Shown here: piece by piece, positions 1 through 6,011 of the stretch
How the letters are laid out: the number at the start of each line of letters is the position of its first letter
How positions within the stretch are numbered: position 1 is the first letter of the stretch
From: Alphaproteobacteria bacterium
Lineage (GTDB): Bacteria; Pseudomonadota; Alphaproteobacteria; Caulobacterales; Maricaulaceae
Direction of reading: 5' to 3'
NCBI GenBank assembly: GCA_030428405.1
Contig: JAUIEH010000132.1
Location: forward strand, 1 to 7,158
DNA: 7,158 bases
The notes under the pieces: model-generated
The model's input: only the letters and a program-made list of their open reading frames with translations
Databases searched by the model: none
Told to the model about the DNA's origin: nothing
Translations under genes and position numbers: made by a program

Positions 1-582
1 ATCGGCCAGTTGGGCGACCACCGCGTCGGCCTGAAGCCGCAGCGCGATGGTGTGTACGAATAATATGACCAAAGAGAAAGATGCGATCGCCAGGGCAAGC
101 GCAATCAGAATCGCGATCGTGGGAACGCCCTGCTGTTCCTGAATGGCGCTGGTGGCGGCGAGCACGAGGAGCGCATGCAGGAACGTGGCGTTGAAGACGC
201 CGAGCGTCACCTGCGTCATGCGATCGCGCATCAACATATTGATGATGCGCGGTCCCAATTGCTGCGCGGCCACGGACAGCGCGAGAAACGTGATCGAAAA
301 AATGACGCTGGCCGCGGTCATGACCGAACCGGCGATGGTTGCAAGAATCGAGCGCGCGCCTTCGACGGAGAACCTCACCGGCAATTGCTGGCCATAATCC
401 GGCGAAGCCCCATGCAGCCAAACCGACCACGCCGCAAGAGTGAGGCCGGTCAGGCTGATTAATCCTGGGACGAACCAAAAACTTGAACTGATCTCATTCG
501 CTGCAGACAGCGCCGTCAGTCTTACGCGGCCAATTGCGGCCGAAATAATATTGTCGCCGCCTCTGCGGGGCCGTTTCGTCAT
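1..582 (-). CDS. DUF2254 family membrane protein (N-terminal part, runs off the window)
   Basis: My own minus-strand translation gives 194 residues from an ATG at 582, open to the window edge, so the C-terminal half is missing. The segment contains the hallmark layout of DUF2254 proteins: an aromatic 'FWFVPGL' first membrane helix (about 35-57), the 'GARSILATIAGSVMTAASVIFSIT' region (about 75-98), then 'LGPRIINMLMRDRMTQVTLG' (109-128), a helix at 131-147, and a further helix ending in the 'FVHTIALRLQA' motif (about 156-185). It is an inner-membrane protein, and the biochemical role of the family is unknown. No Shine-Dalgarno is visible. The preceding gene ends with TAG at 598-600, in the same frame and 15 bp upstream, so translation is probably coupled to it. 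It is the third gene of an operon headed by an EcfG-type promoter. The family call is from recognised motifs, not a search. Confidence 0.88.
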   Translation of the reverse strand, partial: MTKRPRRGGDNIISAAIGRVRLTALSAANEISSSFWFVPGLISLTGLTLAAWSVWLHGASPDYGQQLPVRFSVEGARSILATIAGSVMTAASVIFSITFLALSVAAQQLGPRIINMLMRDRMTQVTLGVFNATFLHALLVLAATSAIQEQQGVPTIAILIALALAIASFSLVILFVHTIALRLQADAVVAQLAD

Positions 583-597
583 GCGATCGAACAGCGG

Positions 598-981
598 CTA
601 GAACAGGCCCGCGGCGACCCGGGCGAGCATGCTCGCCACGGTCGAACTCTGGCTTGGCTTGGAACCGAATGTGAAGCCGGCGAGCGCGGAGACAAGGAGC
701 AACGTCAGCGGCTGCGCTCTTATGGCCTCGCGCGCGACTTCGACCGGCAACGGGGCGTCGTGGGAATCGTCCTCTTCCTCGCCGCCGATCAATGGCAGTC
801 CATATCTTGCGACAAGAGCGGCAAGCAGGGTCGTCAAGGCGAGCACGCCGGCGACGGTCAACGCCGCAGCCCAATCCGCCATGTGTACGGACAAGGCGAA
901 ATAGCCGCTGAGCGCGAGGAAGACGAGCGACACAATGACGCCGATCGCGATGCTCAACGCAAGGACAATGCGCGAGATCAT
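598..981 (-). CDS. Small multi-pass membrane protein, unknown function
   Basis: This 127-aa protein has hydrophobic segments at about 4-30 and 36-61, a cytoplasm-like acidic linker (GEEEDDSHD, 67-75), and a third hydrophobic stretch at about 90-106. The last part, 'EAIRAQPLTLLLVSALAGFTFGSK', resembles the C-terminal anchor of DUF883/YqjD proteins ('...NPL...GAGFVLA...'), and the whole resembles the small holin-like membrane proteins often found beside DUF883 genes. I cannot assign a family with certainty. The start at 981 is well supported: TAAGGAG lies 5 bp before the ATG, and its TAA is the stop codon of the upstream DUF883 gene (991-993), so the ribosome binding site and the upstream stop are fused. 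It is the middle gene of a three-gene operon that is probably under stress sigma control. Confidence 0.85.
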   Translation of the reverse strand: MISRIVLALSIAIGVIVSLVFLALSGYFALSVHMADWAAALTVAGVLALTTLLAALVARYGLPLIGGEEEDDSHDAPLPVEVAREAIRAQPLTLLLVSALAGFTFGSKPSQSSTVASMLARVAAGLF

Positions 982-990
982 AACGACTCC

Positions 991-1275
991 TTATCGACGC
1001 AGAAGCAGCGCCAGGACGAAGCCGGCGCCAATCGCGGCGCCGCAGGCGGCCAAAGGATTGTCGCGAACGTAACCGCGCGTGCGGTCGGCGATCATCTCCA
1101 CTTGCTCGGAAGCCTCTTCAGCCGCGTTTTCGACCCGCGCGACGCCGCGCTTCACACCCGACTTCGCAAGCGTTTTCACATCATCGGACAGACGCGAAAG
1201 GTCTTCGCGCAGGGCCGCAACATCATCTTTGACGTCCTGCGACTTACGTTCGGTCGTGGGATTGGCGACACTCAT
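991..1275 (-). CDS. DUF883 (ElaB/YqjD-type) tail-anchored protein
   Basis: I place the start at the ATG at 1273-1275, 12 codons inside the longest open frame, because AGGAG lies just upstream with good spacing. This gives 94 aa. The protein is a long charged amphipathic helix or coiled coil (about 14-66, with repeated 'AALREDLSRLSDDVKTLAKSG' type spacing) followed by 'YVRDNPLAACGAAIGAGFVLALLLRR'. That ending is the typical C-terminal membrane anchor with terminal double arginine of the ElaB/YqjD/DUF883 family. Enterobacterial members are inner-membrane, stationary-phase proteins, and YqjD binds ribosomes there; whether this holds here is unknown. It is the first gene of the operon running into the membrane protein at 981 and the DUF2254 gene. 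An exact EcfG-type promoter lies about 65 bp upstream (1341-1365), consistent with stress or stationary-phase induction. Confidence 0.9.
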   Translation of the reverse strand: MSVANPTTERKSQDVKDDVAALREDLSRLSDDVKTLAKSGVKRGVARVENAAEEASEQVEMIADRTRGYVRDNPLAACGAAIGAGFVLALLLRR

Positions 1276-1340
1276 GGCTTCTATCTCCTCTTCCGCCTCG
1301 AGCTCCTGCACGGGCGGTCTTCAACAATCGTCCCTACATC

Positions 1341-1365
1341 AACGCAAAGAGCGCGCGTTCGTTCC
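1341..1365 (-). promoter_or_regulatory. EcfG-type promoter of the DUF883/DUF2254 operon
   Basis: Read on the minus strand this is GGAAC (1365-1361), 16 bp, CGTT (1344-1341), an exact match to the known EcfG consensus GGAAC-N16/17-CGTT. The predicted start of transcription near 1333-1335 leaves a leader of about 60 nt before the DUF883 start at 1275. No competing gene start lies between. Function is inferred from the motif and its position. Confidence 0.8.
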
Positions 1366-1449
1366 AAGGGCGCGCGCCGCAGCGCACGCTGCTATAGTGA
1401 ATCAGCCAACCGGGCCGCTTCGTTGCGGACAGGAAAGCGAGGACGCCGA

Positions 1450-2109
1450 ATGCTCAGACTGATCGCAGCGATCGCAGCAGCGACCGTCGGCGGCGGGCTG
1501 TTTTTGAGCCGCCGTGCGCTGGACAAAGAAATCAAACGGCGCGTGTCCGCCGAAATCGAGGCCGCACGGATTGAAGCCGAGGATGAAGTCGACAAGCGCG
1601 TCGTTGAGATCATCAGCGACAAGCTCCGCGAGTTCGCCATCAGCCTCGCCATTAAAGCCGGCCTGGTCAGCCTCGTGTTTTTCGCCCACCTGTTCGGATT
1701 GATCGGCCCGACCACGATGACGGTGATGATTTCGCTGTTTGTCGCCGGCTTCTTCATTCGCGACGTCATCGTTACGGCGCCCTTCATTGCGCCAGCGATG
1801 CGCCACGCTCATCGTCATGGCTGGCGCCTGCGCCTTGCGCTGCGTGAGCTCATCGCGGGCGTCCTGTTTGAACAGGCTTATGCGCGCGCATTGCTGGAGA
1901 CCACGAAAGGTCCCAGCCGCATCTTCATCGCCTTGTCGACCTATTCGCGCGAAAGCATTTCAGCCGAGGTCGCTGAAGCCGTTGCGGATGTGGCGCGAAA
2001 GATGAGCTTCAAACGCATGCGCGCGCGCGCGATCACGGCGAGCAGTCTCGCGCTGGCGATGATGCTTTCTTATTCCGGCTTCATCTATCTGACGACGCAC
2101 CCGTTTTGA
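1450..2109 (+). CDS. Hypothetical inner-membrane protein, 219 aa
   Basis: I do not recognise the family. The reading frame stays open far upstream (to 760), but that part lies antisense to the DUF883 operon and is a shadow. The ATG at 1450, with GAGG about 9 bp upstream, is the credible start. The protein begins with a hydrophobic segment (4-19), followed by a strongly charged helix (20-60, many E/K/R/D). Two adjacent membrane helices follow (about 66-86 and 88-108), then a basic His/Arg-rich stretch (118-133) and a soluble helical region. A last membrane helix (about 196-214) ends a few residues before the C-terminus. The gene is divergent from the DUF883 operon and converges on phyK, with stops only 9 bp apart. 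I see no EcfG-type promoter before it. A TATAGT at 1393-1398 could be a -10 element, but it lacks a matching -35, so its regulation is open. Confidence 0.8.
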   Translation: MLRLIAAIAAATVGGGLFLSRRALDKEIKRRVSAEIEAARIEAEDEVDKRVVEIISDKLREFAISLAIKAGLVSLVFFAHLFGLIGPTTMTVMISLFVAGFFIRDVIVTAPFIAPAMRHAHRHGWRLRLALRELIAGVLFEQAYARALLETTKGPSRIFIALSTYSRESISAEVAEAVADVARKMSFKRMRARAITASSLALAMMLSYSGFIYLTTHPF

Positions 2110-2118
2110 GCTGACGCC

Positions 2119-3873
2119 TCAAAAACCGGCGCCGCCGTGATCGTCGGCTACCGGCGCATCAGGTTCAGGGAAGACCAGCCGCACCGAATGACCGCCGCCA
2201 TTGGCGGCGTCAGACTCCAAACGTCCGCCCAACTGGCGCGCAAACGCCGCCATCAGTGAACTTCCAGTGCCGATGGAGGGGGCCTCTTCAGGCGCGCCGA
2301 CGCCGTCATCCTCAATGGACACCATAATCTGGTCGTCCTCGATGCGTTTGAGCTGCACCGTGATGGTGCCCTGTGTGCGTCCATCAAAGGCGTGTTTGAA
2401 AGCGTTCATGCCGGCTTCCGTTACGAATAACGCGAGCGGCACGGCATGGTCAGGCGCAAGCCGGACATCTTCAATTTCGGTGACAAAAGAGATACTCGCC
2501 TCACCCGCGCCTGAGGCGGCCGACAATTGGTGGCCGAGATCCTTGAAGAAACGCGGCAGACTGACGAGCCGCAAATCCTCCAACTCGTACAGGCTCTTAT
2601 GAACAATCGCGAGCGCATTGATCCGGCCGCGCGCTTCTTCGAGAGTTTTCTTCGCTTCCGGCGAGCGCACCGAGTTGATTTGTATATTCAGTAGACTGAC
2701 GATGATTTGAAGATTGTTCTTTACACGGTGATGAATTTCCTTGAGCAGAGTGTGCTTCTGCTCGAGAGAGTCGCGCAGTTCCGTTTCCCGCGCAGCGATG
2801 CGCTCCGCCATGTCGCCCATGGCGTCGGCGAGTTCTGCGATTTCGCCGGGCGCTTGTCGGGCGCGTATGGGCGAGACATCGAGGCGGCCAGAGCCGTAAA
2901 TGCGTGCGAGCCGGCGCAGATAGCTGAGCCAGCGCAACACCAACCTGTCAGTGGACAGCCAGACAGCCATGAGCGCCAGCAGCCACATGAACACGGCTAG
3001 CGCGAATGACGTCGCCGCATCTGTCACGATGCCGCTCAGCAAGCCGCCTGTCGGCGCGACGATGACCACATAGAGATCATCGCCTATCAGTCGATCGATG
3101 GCGGCGTAGTGGCTCTCGCCGGCCTCATCATTGAACGTCAGAAGTTCGGCGCGCTGGCCAGCGCTCAATTCGATCTGAGCAAGCGCGGGCTCAACAGCCG
3201 AGGACGGGAAGCCGTCTGTCGCACGTATCAACTCGCCTTCCGCGTCGATAATGGCCAGACTCGAACCTTCTGGCAGCCCTGACAGCGAGCCTAGGCGCGG
3301 CAGCTCGGCGACAACGATCGAGGCTGCGATTGCGCCGGCGAAATCGCCTTCGGCGTCCATGATCGGCGTCGCGGCGACGACGACATAGCGCCGGCTGAGC
3401 GCACCATAGGTCAATCGACCGACCGCGAATTCAGCGCCGGCGCGCACATCCTCAAACCAGGCCGAGCCGGAGACGTTCAAGTCATCCGGCGATTCCGAAG
3501 ACGCGCATCCAACCGAGCCGTCGGCCGCGAAAGTGCCGATGTAGCCGTAGTGACTCCGACTGAGCAGCACGCTGCGCAGCGCGAATTGGCAATCATCACC
3601 GCCGGCGATGACGGCGCCTTGCGAGCGCAAACCTTCAAGCATGCCGCGCGTGGCTTCGACGGCGGAGCCGGCGCGTTCGGTCGCCTGACGAGATTCTATG
3701 AGCAGGATGGCCCTGCGCGCTTCGCGGTCTTCGAGATATTCGACCCGGCTCTGGTTCGCTGCGAGCGCGAGAAACGGAGTCAGTGAAATGGCTAGGAAAA
3801 ACAGCAATCGCGTGCGCAGCGAGCGGACGATGCTCGTTGCGTTGGCTTGCGTCTGATCAGTCTGCCGATCCAC
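2119..3873 (-). CDS. phyK: PhyK-like sensor histidine kinase (HisKA_2) of the general stress response
   Basis: This 584-aa membrane kinase is predicted to sense stress outside the inner membrane and to control phosphorylation of PhyR. It has a membrane helix at about 22-39 and a periplasmic PDC/Cache-like sensor (about 40-283). A second helix (about 287-307) and a HAMP-like linker (about 308-362) follow. The HisKA_2 dimerisation/phosphoacceptor domain has 'KEIHHRVKNNLQ' with the His381-His382 pair. The ATPase domain shows N-box E486/N490 (TEAGMNAF), G1 D522-x-G-x-G, and G2 GTGSS (535-539). The HHRVKNN signature is typical of kinases that work with PhyR. The start codon is GTG at 3873, overlapping the end of ecfG by 17 bp, with no strong Shine-Dalgarno, so translation is probably coupled. 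The position directly after ecfG matches phyK of Caulobacter. Two sensor-domain cysteines (C95, C123) could form a disulfide. The kinase class is certain; the phyK name rests on context. Confidence 0.93.
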   Translation of the reverse strand: MDRQTDQTQANATSIVRSLRTRLLFFLAISLTPFLALAANQSRVEYLEDREARRAILLIESRQATERAGSAVEATRGMLEGLRSQGAVIAGGDDCQFALRSVLLSRSHYGYIGTFAADGSVGCASSESPDDLNVSGSAWFEDVRAGAEFAVGRLTYGALSRRYVVVAATPIMDAEGDFAGAIAASIVVAELPRLGSLSGLPEGSSLAIIDAEGELIRATDGFPSSAVEPALAQIELSAGQRAELLTFNDEAGESHYAAIDRLIGDDLYVVIVAPTGGLLSGIVTDAATSFALAVFMWLLALMAVWLSTDRLVLRWLSYLRRLARIYGSGRLDVSPIRARQAPGEIAELADAMGDMAERIAARETELRDSLEQKHTLLKEIHHRVKNNLQIIVSLLNIQINSVRSPEAKKTLEEARGRINALAIVHKSLYELEDLRLVSLPRFFKDLGHQLSAASGAGEASISFVTEIEDVRLAPDHAVPLALFVTEAGMNAFKHAFDGRTQGTITVQLKRIEDDQIMVSIEDDGVGAPEEAPSIGTGSSLMAAFARQLGGRLESDAANGGGHSVRLVFPEPDAPVADDHGGAGF

Positions 3874-4462
3874 GTGCTATTCGATCCGCGTCGGTCATGA
3901 TTTGAGCCATTGCATCATGGGCCGCGACGCCATCATCTTCAGACGAGAAATCCCCGGTCTCAAGGATGGTCTCAAGCGCCTTGCGCGCGCGACTGACCCG
4001 GCTCTTCACCGTGCCCACCGCACATTCGCAAATCTCAGCGGCCTCTTCATACGACATGCCGCCGCCGCCGATCAGGATGAGCGCTTCGCGCTGCTCGTCG
4101 GGCAATCGGTTCATCGCCCGGCGCAACTCATCAATGCGCAGCGTATCTTCCTGTGAACTGGGTGAAACGAGCGTGCGTTCGGCGTGCTCCTGGTCCCAGT
4201 CGGCCTGGCGCCAGTCGCGGCGTTTCAATGAGTAAAAATGATTGCGCAAAATCATGAAGGTCCAGGCCTTCAGATTGGTTCCGCGCGTATATTGCTTGCG
4301 CGACGACCACGCTTTCATCACTGCTTCCTGCGCGATGTCCTCCGCCGTCGCGACATTGCGACAAAGAGAACGCGCAAACGCGCGCAAGTGCGGAATCAGA
4401 GCGACGAGTTCACTCTTAAACTCCGCCTCGTCAGACTGGAGATCAGTCTCGGGCGTAACCAT
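3857..4462 (-). CDS. ecfG: EcfG-family ECF sigma factor (general stress sigma, SigT-like)
   Basis: This 201-aa group-15-type ECF sigma factor directs RNA polymerase to GSR promoters (GGAAC / CGTT) once NepR is removed. Region 2 spans about 20-85, with 'ATAEDIAQEAVMKAW' (38-52) as region 2.1/2.2 and 'LKAWTFMILRNHFYSLKRR' (64-82) as region 2.3/2.4. Region 4 spans about 110-165, with 'RLPDEQREALILIGGGGMSY' (119-138) and the DNA-recognition helix 'VGTVKSRVSRARKALE' (149-164). A 37-residue acidic tail follows. I chose the ATG at 4462, which has AGAGG seven bases upstream. A longer form from a GTG at 4477 (five more residues) would overlap the nepR stop as GTGA but has a poor ribosome site. The gene lies 11 bp after nepR and overlaps phyK, so the three form one operon driven by two EcfG-type promoters, giving positive autoregulation. 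Confidence 0.95.
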   Translation of the reverse strand: MVTPETDLQSDEAEFKSELVALIPHLRAFARSLCRNVATAEDIAQEAVMKAWSSRKQYTRGTNLKAWTFMILRNHFYSLKRRDWRQADWDQEHAERTLVSPSSQEDTLRIDELRRAMNRLPDEQREALILIGGGGMSYEEAAEICECAVGTVKSRVSRARKALETILETGDFSSEDDGVAAHDAMAQIMTDADRIARGSAD

Positions 4463-4473
4463 AAGATCGCCTC

Positions 4474-4689
4474 TCACTCCGACTTGTCGTCGGTGTTCGC
4501 CGCTTTTTCATCGGCTTGCTCGAGAAGCTTCAGGAAGTCGTCGGGAATTGGTTCATTGACAACGTCTTCGAACATTTCGCGAAGACGTTCGCCGAGCACA
4601 CGCTGACGCTGCTTAGCCTCGCCAGCGTTTGGAGAGGATTTGCTGCGCGCGTTGGGCGCATTCTCGTCGTTGTCTCGATCGGTCATCAT
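4474..4689 (-). CDS. nepR: NepR anti-sigma factor
   Basis: This small acidic anti-sigma factor (71 aa) binds EcfG in unstressed cells and is captured by phosphorylated PhyR. The core 'VLGERLREMFEDVVNEPIPD' (31-50), followed by 'DFLKLLEQAD', is the NepR signature: helix 1 (about 32-43), the EPIP linker (46-49) and helix 2 (about 50-59). The flanking N-terminus (1-30) and C-terminus (60-71) are polar and probably disordered, as in the family. Two tandem ATG codons (4689 and 4686) are possible starts. Neither has a proper Shine-Dalgarno: the leader has a run of eight A (on the coding strand) where the site would be, with GAG further upstream. The gene opens the nepR-ecfG-phyK operon and diverges from phyR. 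Confidence 0.95.
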   Translation of the reverse strand: MMTDRDNDENAPNARSKSSPNAGEAKQRQRVLGERLREMFEDVVNEPIPDDFLKLLEQADEKAANTDDKSE

Positions 4690-4741
4690 TGTATTTTTTT
4701 TGTCTCGATTCCCGGAACGGGCCGAATTTGCATGCTGGTTG

Positions 4742-4766
4742 AACGCAGCAAGCGACGGAAGGTTCC
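4742..4766 (-). promoter_or_regulatory. Proximal EcfG-type promoter (P1) of nepR-ecfG-phyK
   Basis: On the minus strand: GGAAC (4766-4762), 16 bp, CGTT (4745-4742), an exact consensus match. The predicted transcript starts near 4735 and has a leader of about 45 nt before nepR. It would let EcfG activate its own operon, together with its anti-sigma factor and kinase. Confidence 0.85.
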
Positions 4767-4865
4767 CTCACAATGAGAAAAACATCGCCTCGCTGAAACA
4801 GCAATTGCCTGAATACGGATTGCGCGCTCCCGACCGTTGGGTTGATTGTCATCGTTCATCGGGCA

Positions 4866-4890
4866 AACGCAGCAGGCGTCAGATGGTTCC
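4866..4890 (-). promoter_or_regulatory. Distal EcfG-type promoter (P2) upstream of nepR
   Basis: On the minus strand: GGAAC (4890-4886), 16 bp, CGTT (4869-4866), an exact consensus match with the same orientation and spacing as P1. A run of nine A on the plus strand (4900-4908) lies just upstream of its -35 and may act like an UP element. A transcript from here would begin near 4858 and carry about 170 nt before nepR. No convincing gene or terminator lies between P2 and P1, so it most likely feeds the same operon. A small RNA is possible but unsupported. Confidence 0.75.
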
Positions 4891-4929
4891 CGCTTGATCA
4901 AAAAAAAATCTCATTAATAACGCTTGCGC

Positions 4930-4954
4930 GGAACCATTGCGGATTTCGCGCGTT
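4930..4954 (+). promoter_or_regulatory. EcfG-type promoter of phyR
   Basis: GGAAC (4930-4934, followed by another C), 16 bp, CGTT (4951-4954) is an exact consensus match on the plus strand. The predicted start near 4961 leaves a leader of about 95 nt to the phyR GTG at 5055. Its -35 lies 39 bp from the -35 of the opposing P2, so the two promoters are back to back. Confidence 0.85.
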
Positions 4955-5054
4955 GTCAGTGAGTTGCAGCGTCGCTTTTTGCTCGCGGCGGCCGTGCGTA
5001 TGATTGAAACTGCGCGACAGATGGCGAGAACGCGCGTCACATCGGAGAACGTCA

Positions 5055-5849
5055 GTGAGTTTGGTTGAAGACCTCGGTCCGCACCTTCCATATTTGCGGC
5101 GCTACGCGCGCGCACTCACAGGCGCCCAGAAAAGCGGCGACGCCTATGTCCGTGCGGCTCTAGAAGCCATCGCCGCGGGCAGCCAGGCGGTCGAAAGCTC
5201 CATGGGACCGCGCGTCGGCCTGTATCGCCTCTTTCACGTCATTTGGAGCAGCGCGACGTCGCCGAACGATCGTGGTGATGACGACGGCTCGCAATCACCT
5301 GACCCGGAAGCGCGCATTCGTCGCATTCCGCCGCTTAGCCGGCAGTCGTTCCTGCTGACGGCGGTGGAAGGCTTTTCTAATGCCGAAGCCGCCGCAGTCA
5401 TGGATGTTTCCGAGGATGAGCTCGCCAAGCTCATTGTCGCAGCGCAGCGCGAAATCGAAGACGAACTCGCCACTGAAGTGCTCATCATCGAAGATGAGCC
5501 GATCATCGCGGTCGACATCGAACACCTCGTGAAGTCGATGGGCCACGACGTGACCGCCATCGCCGCCACGCGCACCGAAGCCGTGACGGCGGCGCGCTCC
5601 AGGCGGCCGGGTCTCGTTCTCGCCGACATACAGCTCGCCGATGGATCCTCGGGCATCGATGCGGTCGCCGACATTCTCGACGAGTTCGATGTGCCGGTTA
5701 TTTTCATTACCGCTTATCCGGAGCGGTTGCTGACAGGCGAGCGCCTGGAGCCGGCGTTCCTGATCTCGAAGCCGTTCCTGCCGGATATGGTCAAGGCGGC
5801 GATCGGCCAGGCGTTGTTCTTTCACCCGCGCGCGGCGCACGTCGCCTGA
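5055..5849 (+). CDS. phyR: PhyR anti-anti-sigma response regulator
   Basis: This 264-aa protein has the hallmark PhyR fusion: a sigma-like domain (about 1-138) that mimics EcfG, followed by a receiver domain (about 140-256). The start is the GTG at 5055, with GGAG seven bases upstream. It yields 'MSLVEDLGPHLPYLRRYARA', which matches known PhyR N-termini; an in-frame TTG at 5004 would add a non-homologous tail. The sigma-like part shows 'LPYLRRYARALTGAQKSGDA' (11-30) and a region-4-like helix pair 'IPPLSRQSFLLTAVEGFSNA' (91-110). The receiver has acidic-pocket E146/D147, phosphoacceptor D191 (LADIQLAD), T219 in 'FITAYPE', and K239 in 'SKPF'. Once phosphorylated, the sigma-like domain is exposed and sequesters NepR. 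The gene is monocistronic, transcribed divergently from nepR from an EcfG-type promoter, and closed by a strong terminator. Confidence 0.97.
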   Translation: MSLVEDLGPHLPYLRRYARALTGAQKSGDAYVRAALEAIAAGSQAVESSMGPRVGLYRLFHVIWSSATSPNDRGDDDGSQSPDPEARIRRIPPLSRQSFLLTAVEGFSNAEAAAVMDVSEDELAKLIVAAQREIEDELATEVLIIEDEPIIAVDIEHLVKSMGHDVTAIAATRTEAVTAARSRRPGLVLADIQLADGSSGIDAVADILDEFDVPVIFITAYPERLLTGERLEPAFLISKPFLPDMVKAAIGQALFFHPRAAHVA

Positions 5850-5876
5850 CGCGGCCAGCCGCAGAGATAGACTAGC

Positions 5877-5913
5877 AACCGGCTCCGCATCTGCGCGGGG
5901 CCGGTTGTTTTTT
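5877..5913 (+). terminator. Rho-independent terminator of phyR
   Basis: A 10-bp stem (5877-5886 with 5897-5906, one G-T pair) with a 10-nt loop is followed by GTTTTTT (5907-5913). It lies 28 bp after the phyR stop. Confidence 0.88.
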
Positions 5914-5956
5914 GGCTGAATTTTTCGCCTAACACGCTGCAATCGCTGCGTTTAAT

Positions 5957-5981
5957 CAAAAAATAGTTCAGCGGCGCTGAA
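5957..5981 (-). terminator. Possible weak terminator for minus-strand transcription
   Basis: On the minus strand a 6-bp perfect stem (5981-5976 with 5972-5967, 3-nt loop) is followed by a T-rich run (TATTTTTT, down to about 5955). No minus-strand gene ends here. It would stop read-through from the gene pair at the right edge before it becomes antisense to phyR. The short stem keeps confidence low. Confidence 0.35.
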
Positions 5982-6003
5982 ACCAAACCGGACGCCGGGC
6001 GTT
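5979..6003 (+). promoter_or_regulatory. Degenerate EcfG-like promoter before the exported-protein gene
   Basis: GAAAC (5979-5983), 16 bp, CGTT (6000-6003) differs from the consensus at one -35 base. Transcription would start near 6010, almost on the ATG at 6012. The message would then be leaderless, or the true start would be the in-frame ATG at 6024. The -35 overlaps the right arm of the small inverted repeat at 5967-5981. Confidence 0.35.
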
Positions 6004-6011
6004 GATTTGGC

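Larger units (their letters stand above)
4742..4891. repeat. Duplicated promoter segment: direct repeat at 4742-4767 and 4866-4891
   Basis: Two 26-bp segments 124 bp apart match at 22 of 26 positions, in the same orientation. The identity extends through the spacer (for example GCAGCA next to the -10) and not only the promoter boxes, so this looks like a duplicated or strongly conserved promoter unit. The 98 bp between the copies show no clear further repetition. Confidence 0.75.

Noticed and set aside
760..1449. Plus-strand open frame continuing into the 1450-2109 gene
   Set aside because: It lies antisense to the DUF883 operon, is low-complexity Arg/Asp-rich, and the in-frame ATG at 1450 has a ribosome site and begins the plausible membrane protein.
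2017..2031. Alternating CG run near the end of the 219-aa gene
   Set aside because: It encodes an Arg/Ala stretch and is ordinary for GC-rich coding sequence; no regulatory role is implied.
2103..2125. Inverted repeat spanning the convergent stops of the 219-aa gene and phyK
   Set aside because: A 7-bp A/T-rich stem with the T-run on the 5' side of the hairpin; it lacks the GC stem and trailing U-run needed to call a terminator in either direction.
4707..4711. GANTC site (CcrM methylation target) in the nepR leader
   Set aside because: A single five-base site, expected by chance at this density; not evidence of cell-cycle control.
4613..4852. 79-aa minus-strand frame starting between P2 and P1
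   Set aside because: It runs through the P1 promoter and out of frame into nepR, has no good ribosome site, and shows no family features.
5004..5054. Upstream TTG start adding 17 residues to PhyR
   Set aside because: The added residues do not resemble PhyR N-termini, and the GTG at 5055 gives the expected N-terminus with a proper ribosome site.
5000..5068. 22-codon leader frame ending inside the start of phyR
   Set aside because: No Shine-Dalgarno, unremarkable composition; phyR has its own good site (GGAG before the GTG at 5055), so translational coupling is not needed.
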